A stretch of DNA of 5,391 bases, from NCBI GenBank assembly GCA_900314365.1, contig OMVH01000279.1, positions 1 to 5,391 of the forward strand, in the 5' to 3' direction. The number at the start of each line of letters is the position of its first letter. Position 1 is the stretch's first letter. Positions 1 through 5,391 of this stretch are shown one piece after another. Source of the stretch: an uncultured Prevotella sp. (GTDB lineage Bacteria > Bacteroidota > Bacteroidia > Bacteroidales > Bacteroidaceae). The position numbers and the translations under genes were made by a program. A model generated the notes under the pieces. That model searched no databases, was not told where the DNA came from, and worked only from the letters and a program-made list of their open reading frames with translations.

Positions 1-60
1 AACCTAATAACTAAAAACCTAAATCAATTACTACTAACCTAAACAATCTATTAACTTTTG
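1..60 (-). repeat. A/T-rich leader with three TTAGGTT direct repeats
   Basis: On the plus strand the heptamer AACCTAA occurs at 1-7, 16-22 and 36-42 (TTAGGTT on the minus strand), in sequence that is otherwise almost all A and T. The stretch lies just downstream of the probable leftward promoter at 67-97, so it would be the 5' leader of a minus-strand gene that begins beyond the left edge. No start codon of that gene is visible with any certainty. The copies are 15 and 20 bp apart, so they are irregular. They may be simple low-complexity leader sequence rather than a binding site. Confidence 0.4.
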
Positions 61-66
61 ACACTG

Positions 67-97
67 CAAAGGTACGGCCTTTAGCTCTTTCTGCCAA
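67..97 (-). promoter_or_regulatory. Probable Bacteroidota-type promoter, leftward
   Basis: Read on the minus strand, TACCTTTG (74-67) matches the Bacteroides -7 consensus TAnnTTTG and is followed by CA, as is common. A TTG (97-95) lies 20 nt upstream, where the -33 element is expected. Transcription would start near 60 and leave the window to the left. The same -7 octamer precedes the peptidase gene at 2356-2363. The downstream gene is outside the window, so the assignment rests only on the two boxes and their spacing. Confidence 0.5.
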
Positions 98-103
98 GGC
101 CGT
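74..103. repeat. 8-bp inverted repeat overlapping the leftward promoter
   Basis: ACGGCCTT (74-81) and its exact complement AAGGCCGT (96-103) are separated by 14 nt. On the plus strand the second arm is followed by a T-rich run (CTTCTTTTTTC, 104-114), so the element could be a rho-independent terminator for a plus-strand gene ending left of the window. On the minus strand no T run follows. The arms also overlap the last base of the leftward -7 box and the -33 TTG, so an operator is an alternative. The sequence cannot decide between these. Confidence 0.4.
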
Positions 104-204
104 CTTCTTTTTTCTGCAACTATTTGCCCTTTTCTTGATATAAATCAGTAAGCTGTGTGCGTGAACAGTGCATTCTTTCTAACTTATTCAGTCTTTTGAT
201 GCTT

Positions 205-2331
205 TTATTGCTTCAAGGCATCCCATGTGGGAGGATCGGTATGAAGAAGATTCTTCACGAAGAAGTCGAAGCGTTTGTGCTCGCCAAAATATTCACCCAT
301 AGTGTGATGAATTCCTGGGAGGACAACAAGCTCAAAGTTCTTTCCCGCCTTAATGAGTGCATTGACAACCTGATAAGTGCTCGACGGGTCAACGTTGTCG
401 TCGAGTTCTCCGACTACGAGCATCAGCGGTCGGCGCAGTTTGTGGGCATTGAAGACGTTGCTGCATTCCACATAGCTCGAGTCTACAGGCCATCCCATCC
501 ACTGCTCGTTCCACCATATTTTATCCATGCGGTTGTCGTGGCATCCGCAGCTGCTGTAGGCCGCTTTGTAGAAGTCGCCATGAAGCAGTACGGCTGTGGT
601 GCTTTCCTGTCCTCCTGCAGAGGCTCCGAAAATACCGACGCGCGTTGAGTCCATGTAGGGATATTTTGCAGCTGCTGCCTTTATCCAAAGTTCCCTGTCG
701 GGGAAGCCGGCGTCTTTGAGATTCTTGTAGCACACTTCCTCGAATTTCTTACCTCGCCACGAGGTTCCCATGGCATCAAGCTGAACCACAATGAAGCCCA
801 GTTCGGCCAGTGAGGTGGTGTTCCAGTTATAAGAAATGAAGTCTTTCGGAGTGTAGGCACTGCCAGGCCCGGCATAGATATATTCAATGACGGGATACTT
901 CTTGTCAGGGTCGAAGTTGGTGGGTCGTTGGATGATGCCCCACATGTCGGTCTTACCGTCGCGTCCCTTAGCCTTGAACACTTCCGGTGCCTGCCATCCT
1001 TCGCGCTTCAGACGTGAGATGTCGGCGGTCTCGAGGGTACTGATGCAGTGTCCGTCGACGGCATCGCGCAGTTCGGTTACTGGGGCTGTGCCTACAGTGG
1101 AGTAGGTGTCAGCTAAATAGCGGTGGTCATAGCTGTAGATGGCGTTGTGGTTGGCAGGAGCGGGAGTGAGGCACTGCATGTTTTTCCCGTCAAGGCCGAT
1201 GGAGTAGTAGTGCACGAAGTAAGGGTCTTCATCCTTGTTGACCCCGCTGGCAGAGAAGTAGATTTTGCCTTGCTGTTCGTCCACCCATTGTATTTCTCTT
1301 ACACACCATTCTCCCTTGGTCACTTGTCGGACAACGTTGCCTTTGCCGACATCGTAGAGATAGATGTGGTTCCAGTTGTCGCGCTCACTGGTCCAAAGCA
1401 GTTGCTGTCCGTTGTGGATGAACTGTCGCCAGAGACGCGAGTAGTTGACGAAGGTGTTGGCTCGCTCCTCCACGATGGTGCGCAGTCGGCCCGTGGCCGC
1501 ATTCATGGCCAGTAACTGATAGAGCTGGTGGCCACGCCGGTTGTATTCCATGGTTACCTCGCGGCTGTCGGGAGTCCACTGGAACCATCCTAAGTCGTAT
1601 TGATTCTCAAGAGCATGCGGATCGGCAGCTACCTTCTTTCCGGTGGCCACTTCGATGATAACAGGTTCGCGTTGAGGCAGTTCGTCACCCGGTTTGGCAT
1701 ATTCCTGCTTGTGCAGTACCGGTTGGAGCTGGTCGGAGGGCGAGGACTCCACGTAGTAGACGTAGCGCTTCTCTACGGGGCGCCGCTTGCAGACAAAAAG
1801 GTATTTGCTGTCGGGGCTCCACAGTATGCGGTTGCTGTAGTAGTTGCCTTGTGTGCCGTCTTGTGTGAGTGTTCGTTTGGGTGCCCAAGGTTTTCCTGCC
1901 TCCTGCACAATGACGTTGCCTCCTTCAATATAGGCAGCCTGCTTGCCGTCGGGGGAGATGCAGGGATAGACAGTCTTCTCTTCGTCCACTTCCATCCAGT
2001 GGGGTTGGTGGTGACGTCCATAGACGGGCGGTCGTTGTGGGGCAGGTGGTATGTCGAGAGCCTTGTTCATGGCGTGAAGAGTGGAATAGGTTTCCGAAGA
2101 ATTTCTTTCGGCATCGTACACTCTGTAGCGTTGGCCCTGGGGAGTGGAAATGCGGTAGTGCAGAAGGTGGGTGCTGTCTTTCCATGCCACTTCGTGAGCC
2201 CAGTGCATCACGGAGTCACTGCTGAAGAGGGTGCGTACGGCGTAGGCACGCCGGTAGTCTTTAAGTGTTCCCTGGGCGCTTGCTGACTGCATGACAGTCC
2301 CCAAGACGAGAGTAAGGAGTATTTGCTTCAT
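205..2331 (-). CDS. Exported S9-family serine peptidase, DPP-IV-like
   Basis: The 708-residue product is full length for the S9B/DPP-IV family. Residues 1-19 (MKQILLTLVLG...SASA) form a signal peptide with likely cleavage before Gln20. There is no lipobox Cys, so a periplasmic location is inferred. Residues about 75-430 look like the DPP-IV beta-propeller, with blade motifs SPDG (126-129), WSPDS (171-175), SERDNW (315-320) and WTPDS (252-256). The C-terminal alpha/beta-hydrolase has Tyr486 in YAGP (oxyanion Tyr), nucleophile Ser571 in GASAGG, Asp644 in DDNV and His676 in GIHHTMG. Spacings match human DPP4 Tyr547/Ser630/Asp708/His740 closely. The expected role is cleavage of peptides, perhaps proline-containing ones. 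The Glu-Glu segment that anchors the substrate N-terminus in true DPP-IV is not seen, so dipeptidyl specificity is doubtful. The frame extends to 2358, but that start lies inside the -7 box, so ATG at 2331 is preferred. No terminator is evident after the stop. Confidence 0.93.
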   Translation of the reverse strand: MKQILLTLVLGTVMQSASAQGTLKDYRRAYAVRTLFSSDSVMHWAHEVAWKDSTHLLHYRISTPQGQRYRVYDAERNSSETYSTLHAMNKALDIPPAPQRPPVYGRHHQPHWMEVDEEKTVYPCISPDGKQAAYIEGGNVIVQEAGKPWAPKRTLTQDGTQGNYYSNRILWSPDSKYLFVCKRRPVEKRYVYYVESSPSDQLQPVLHKQEYAKPGDELPQREPVIIEVATGKKVAADPHALENQYDLGWFQWTPDSREVTMEYNRRGHQLYQLLAMNAATGRLRTIVEERANTFVNYSRLWRQFIHNGQQLLWTSERDNWNHIYLYDVGKGNVVRQVTKGEWCVREIQWVDEQQGKIYFSASGVNKDEDPYFVHYYSIGLDGKNMQCLTPAPANHNAIYSYDHRYLADTYSTVGTAPVTELRDAVDGHCISTLETADISRLKREGWQAPEVFKAKGRDGKTDMWGIIQRPTNFDPDKKYPVIEYIYAGPGSAYTPKDFISYNWNTTSLAELGFIVVQLDAMGTSWRGKKFEEVCYKNLKDAGFPDRELWIKAAAAKYPYMDSTRVGIFGASAGGQESTTAVLLHGDFYKAAYSSCGCHDNRMDKIWWNEQWMGWPVDSSYVECSNVFNAHKLRRPLMLVVGELDDNVDPSSTYQVVNALIKAGKNFELVVLPGIHHTMGEYFGEHKRFDFFVKNLLHTDPPTWDALKQ

Positions 2332-2355
2332 TCTTGTAGTGTTGGATTTAGAGTA

Positions 2356-2363
2356 CAAAGGTA
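2356..2363 (-). promoter_or_regulatory. -7 box of the peptidase promoter
   Basis: The minus strand reads TACCTTTG here, an exact match to the Bacteroides TAnnTTTG -7 element, 24 bp upstream of the ATG at 2331. Transcription would start near 2349 and give a leader of about 20 nt (TAAATCCAACACTACAAGA) without a Shine-Dalgarno sequence, as is usual in this phylum. No clear TTG is found at the -33 position. The placement excludes the upstream in-frame ATG at 2358 as the start, because that codon would not be fully transcribed. Confidence 0.55.
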
Positions 2364-2481
2364 ATAAAAATCCTGGGGCTTGAATACTTCGTGTGACTGT
2401 TTTTGAAGTTGTATGTCGGATGGTGATTGACGCTAATCGTGTGCTTCTTAATTTCAGATGAGGTGAAAATTAACTCGTTAC

Positions 2482-2514
2482 TTGCATCGTATTGTTTCTT
2501 TTTCGCTAACTTTG
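2482..2514 (+). promoter_or_regulatory. Probable promoter of the adhesin gene
   Basis: TAACTTTG (2507-2514) fits the Bacteroides -7 consensus TAnnTTTG, and a TTG (2482-2484) lies 22 nt upstream as a possible -33 element, slightly beyond the usual spacing. Transcription would begin near 2520 and give a leader of about 20 nt, CAAACTTATTATTTATTGTT, before the ATG at 2542. The leader is A/T-rich and has no Shine-Dalgarno sequence. This promoter is divergent from that of the peptidase, about 145 bp away. Confidence 0.55.
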
Positions 2515-2805
2515 TACTCGCAAACTTATTATTTATTGTTTATGGGAAAATTTACTTTAATGTTGAGCATGAGTCTGTGCTTAGGATTTGCAGAAAGCAT
2601 TCAGGCACAAACGTCATTGCCTTATTCACAAGCTTTCGACAGCGAGGAAGGTTTTAAGACCTTTACGGCTATTGACGGCAACAATGATGGCACGACGTGG
2701 GGATACGACGACAGGAACTACCAAGCTGCATGCAACCGCAACTCCTCGGCCGGTGCTGACGACTGGCTGGTCTCGCCTCTCTTCCACCTGACCAAGGGCA
2801 CGCAG

Positions 2806-2808
2806 TAA
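2806..2808 (+). other. Premature TAA stop, codon 89 of the adhesin frame
   Basis: The protein reads WLVSPLFHLTKGTQ, then TAA, then ELKFSAKTVQDGT in the same frame. Both sides belong to one adhesin domain: the equivalent stretch of the third domain is WLISPTLSGEEQEVSFYARA. The frame is unchanged across the break, so a substitution, not an insertion or deletion, explains it. Family members often have Tyr before the (E/T)L.F strand, and TAT or TAC to TAA is a single change. The ancestral Tyr is inferred. Confidence 0.8.
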
Positions 2809-5088
2809 GAGCTGAAGTTCTCTGCCAAGACGGTGCAGGACGGTACTACAGAGCACTTCTTAGTGAAATTGGGTACTTCGAAAACGGATACGACAGCCTT
2901 CACACAGACCGTGCTTGCCAATGGAACGGCAGATAATACCTATTCGACTAAGGGCTACACAGCAACTTTTACCGTGACGGCTGATGGTGACTACTACATT
3001 GGATTCCATTACCTAACGGCTAAGCAGACCTATTCGAGTGGTCTTGGTATCGACGACATCACGCTGACGGGTACTGAAGTGAAGACCAAGAGCGCGCCTC
3101 AGACTGTGAGCGGCATCACGTTCAAATATGACTACGGCAGTGGTCTGACCACTCTGAAATGGAAGGCTCCCACGAAGTTGGAGGATGGCACGAACATCAC
3201 CTCTCCGCTCTCTTATGCTGTGCGCCGTGTGGGCACAACGAGCAACCTCGTGGAGAATTATCCCGGGACAACCTTCCGTGAGCAAGTGGCTCTGAGGGAT
3301 ATGCCGTCAAGCAGCGTGAAGTTCGGACAGGCTTTGTTGCGTTATGCCATTACTGCTACGAGCGACGGCATGACGAGTGTCTCGGCAATGTCGCCTTTTA
3401 AGGTGATAGGTACTCCTGAGGCTTTGCCTTACAGCGAGTCGTTTGCCTCTGGTAAGCTGCATCACTTCTGGGGTGAAAGCCATACGGGCCGGGGCCGTTG
3501 GGGAGAGATGACCGTGAGTGACTCCTTCGATCAGAATGCCGACGGAGGACTCTTCAACTTCACTGCTGCAGGCTACGATGAGAGCAGTCTGGGCTTCTCA
3601 GGGCTTATTAGCGTTAAGGGAACCACGAACCCTGTGCTGTCGTTCTGGTATAAGTATATGACGGCCGGTGCAGAGGAGAATAAAGATACTCTTGAGGTGC
3701 AGGTGGCTTCCAACGGAGGCGACTTCATCACAGTCAAGGAACTGGAGGTGAACAGTGTGGACAGCATGAGGACATGGCTGCCCGTGGAGCTGTCGTTGGC
3801 TAACTATTCGAACAGCGACTTCATACAAGTGGCCTTCTTCGTTAAATCGCACACGGGGAACACTTGTATATATGTGGACAACCTGAACTTGTTCAACCAG
3901 GTGAGTAAAGACCTTGGTATTTCGGAGGTGAGTCTGCCAGCCAGACTGAGGACCGACGAGGAGCGTAAGGCTACTGTTAAAGTACAGAACTGGGGTACCA
4001 GTGCTGTTGACGGCAAAGATTACCAAGTGGTGGTGATGGCTGACGGTAAGGAGCTTGGCAGTGTCGCGGGCACCGATTTGGAGAGTGGTTCCTCAGCTGT
4101 GTTAAAGGTACCCGTGACGGCGGTAGTGAACCTTGACAAAGACAGTGCCGACTGCTATGCGGAACTGCGCTATGCTGCCGACGAGAACCTTACAAACAAT
4201 AAGTCTGATTCCGTACGCCTCGTAGTAGTCCAGTCCTCTTATCCCACTCCTAACGCTCTGTCTGCTAAGACAAGTGGCAGCAATGTTGTCCTCAGTTGGC
4301 AACAGCCCGATGCTCCCAGACAGACTAGCACGAAAGTGACTGACAGCTTTGAAACGGCTCCTGACTTCACTATCTGCAACTGGGGAGACTGGACACTCTT
4401 TGATGGTTCCAAACTTGGCGTCTATGGTATTACTTCTACTGATTTCCCCAACAACGGTCAGCCACAGGCTTTCACAGTGTTTAATCAGTCGGCAGTAGGG
4501 GCCAGCGACTCGTGGAAAGCATATTCCGGCAATAAGGAACTCGTGTCGTTCAGCGTGATGGGCGGCAAGTCGGACCACTGGCTTATATCGCCTACGCTTT
4601 CGGGTGAAGAGCAGGAGGTGAGCTTCTATGCGCGTGCTTACTCTAAGCAGTATGAAGAGGACTTCGACTTCAACTACTCGACTACCTCTGTGGATACGGC
4701 AGACTTTAAGTTGCTGAATGCGGTACAGTTGAAGGCCGACAACTCTTGGAAGCAATATACCTATAAGGTTCCGGCCGGAACACGCTACTTCGCTGTTCAT
4801 GTGACCTCGGAGGATGCCTTTGCTATGCTCTTCGACGACTTTACTTTCGTACCAGATACTGCAGGTCGGCAGGACATAGTGCTCCGCGGATACTATGTCT
4901 ATCGCGACGGTGTGAGAATAACGGCAGAGCCTGTTACTACGACAGCTTTCTCGGAGCAGGCTACAGCCGGGACGCATACTTACAACGTGACAGCTGTCTA
5001 CGATAAGGGTGAGTCAGCTTTCTCAGCTCCGGCGTCGGCTGATGTTACCACAGGCGTAACAAAGATCACTACTACTGAGGCTGCCGAT

Positions 5089-5178
5089 TGGCACGTCTAT
5101 GATCTGCAAGGACGTAGGGTAGAGCATCCTACGGCTCCCGGAATCTATATCAAGAACGGAAAGAAATATGTCGTGAAG
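5089..5178 (+). other. C-terminal sorting-type tail of the adhesin-like protein
   Basis: The last 30 residues run from WHVYDLQGRRV through PGIYIKNGKKYVVK. This is the short beta-strand tail common at the end of secreted Prevotella and Bacteroides proteins, similar to the end of type IX secretion (Por) sorting domains: a 'YDLQGRRV' strand, a turn with Pro-Gly, then 'IYI.NGKK..VK'. It suggests surface display or secretion across the outer membrane if the organism has a type IX system. No secretion genes are present in the window, so this remains inference. It is intact although the frame is broken far upstream. Confidence 0.6.
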
Positions 5179-5195
5179 TAATTACGGCTTTATCA

Positions 5196-5239
5196 ATCAA
5201 AAAAGGGCTTGCGCATTTCAACGCAAGCCCTTTTTTGAT
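5196..5239 (+). terminator. Rho-independent terminator of the adhesin gene
   Basis: A perfect 18-bp stem pairs 5196-5213 (ATCAAAAAAGGGCTTGCG) with 5222-5239 around an 8-nt loop. It starts 14 nt after the stop at 5181. The descending arm carries GCCC followed by six T, giving the usual U run. The A6 run on the other side makes it able to work on the minus strand as well. Confidence 0.9.
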
Positions 5240-5335
5240 GAGTGTCAGTCCGGTGTTTTTTCGTCTTCTCTTGTCCGCCCATCTCATGCTGTGACGGTAT
5301 TCCTAATGGAGTAATCTATCTTTCTTATGCTATAC
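5240..5335. other. Intergenic spacer, nothing recognised
   Basis: This stretch between the two terminators has no open frame with coding character, no promoter box of the TAnnTTTG type, and no notable repeat that I could see. Confidence 0.5.
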
Positions 5336-5373
5336 AAAAAACGGGGGCTGTACCTTTGAAAGTACAGCCCCCG
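5336..5373 (-). terminator. Rho-independent terminator for a leftward gene beyond the right edge
   Basis: A perfect 12-bp G/C-rich stem pairs 5342-5353 (CGGGGGCTGTAC) with 5362-5373 (GTACAGCCCCCG) around an 8-nt loop. On the minus strand the stem is followed directly by six T (5341-5336), while on the plus strand no T run follows. It therefore most likely terminates a minus-strand transcript entering from the right, which would be convergent with the adhesin gene. Confidence 0.8.
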
Positions 5374-5391
5374 CAATTATAAAGACTGATA

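Larger units (their letters stand above)
2542..5181 (+). pseudogene. Secreted multidomain adhesin-like protein, interrupted by in-frame TAA
   Basis: Read through the stop, this frame gives 879 codons. Residues 1-22 (MGKFTLMLSMSLCLGF...QA) are a signal peptide. Three cleaved-adhesin/choice-of-anchor J (jelly-roll) domains follow, at about 24-175, 293-450 and 598-772. They share internal motifs: DDWLVSP in domain 1 and DHWLISP in domain 3, and closing IDDITL, VDNLNL and FDDFTF. An Fn3-like domain lies at about 181-290 and a CARDB-like beta-sandwich at about 455-565. A second Fn3-like domain is split around the third adhesin domain (574-592 and 778-835). Residues 850-879 form a short sorting-type tail. 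Such domains occur in gingipain/HagA-type haemagglutinins and bind surfaces or sugars; the target here is unknown. Codon 89 is TAA, so the normal product would be an 88-residue secreted fragment. The first later in-frame ATG is codon 254, without a signal peptide. A strong terminator follows 14 nt after the final stop. Domain calls are by eye. Confidence 0.82.

Noticed and set aside
157..648. Plus-strand open frame (163 residues) overlapping the 3' end of the peptidase gene
   Set aside because: Most of it is antisense to the conserved catalytic region (Ser571, Asp644, His676), and it has no promoter box upstream.
1600..2286. Plus-strand open frame (228 residues) opposite the peptidase
   Set aside because: It lies wholly within the peptidase gene, where clear propeller motifs are read on the minus strand. 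Its own protein shows no known motif.
2482..2541. TTG at 2482 as the start of the adhesin-like protein
   Set aside because: The -7 box lies downstream of it (2507-2514), and the ATG at 2542 gives a standard signal peptide directly.
2806..2808. Recoding of the stop (selenocysteine or pyrrolysine)
   Set aside because: Those systems use TGA and TAG. TAA is the strongest bacterial stop, and no recoding element is evident just after it.
4102..4977. Long antisense open frame (291 residues) inside the adhesin gene
   Set aside because: It has no promoter, signal or recognisable domain, and it mirrors a real coding frame rich in beta-strand residues. It is a shadow of that frame.
2833..5181. Separate downstream gene starting at GTG 2833
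   Set aside because: It begins in the middle of an adhesin domain, has no signal peptide or promoter, and is in the same frame as the upstream piece. It is better read as the 3' part of one interrupted gene.
5351..5358. TACCTTTG as a plus-strand -7 promoter box
   Set aside because: It sits in the arm and loop of a clear minus-strand terminator, and no TTG is found at the -33 position. It is probably a chance match.

Overview
The window looks like a chromosomal segment of a Bacteroidota bacterium, most likely of the Prevotella/Bacteroides group. Four things point there: TAnnTTTG-type -7 promoter boxes, A/T-rich leaders without Shine-Dalgarno sequences before both genes, a secreted protein built from cleaved-adhesin (choice-of-anchor J) domains and Fn3-like domains, and a short C-terminal 'YDLQGRRV...GIYIKNGKKYVVK' tail. 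The species cannot be fixed from the sequence alone.

Layout: positions 1-204 hold no gene. They carry a probable leftward promoter (67-97) for a gene lying outside the window, an inverted repeat overlapping that promoter, and a leader with three TTAGGTT repeats on the minus strand. Positions 205-2331 (minus) encode a full-length exported S9-family serine peptidase of the DPP-IV type, with a beta-propeller followed by an alpha/beta-hydrolase and a visible Ser/Asp/His triad. The 210-bp gap 2332-2541 carries two divergent promoters. Positions 2542-5181 (plus) encode a large secreted adhesin-like protein whose frame is broken by one in-frame TAA at codon 89. The rest of the frame (790 codons) stays open, so the break looks like one recent base substitution or a sequencing error. 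Positions 5182-5391 hold no gene. They contain a strong terminator for the adhesin gene (5196-5239) and a second one facing the other way (5336-5373), which probably ends a leftward gene beyond the right edge.

The two genes are divergently transcribed and both products carry signal peptides. One is probably a periplasmic peptidase acting on peptides. The other, if intact, would be a surface or secreted adhesin or carbohydrate-binding protein. Nothing in the sequence shows that they act in one pathway. I see no mobile element, CRISPR array, tRNA or rRNA, and no convincing new multi-gene system. The points most worth checking are the nonsense codon in the adhesin gene, the missing dipeptidyl-specificity (Glu-Glu) segment in the peptidase, and the inverted repeat lying across the leftward promoter.
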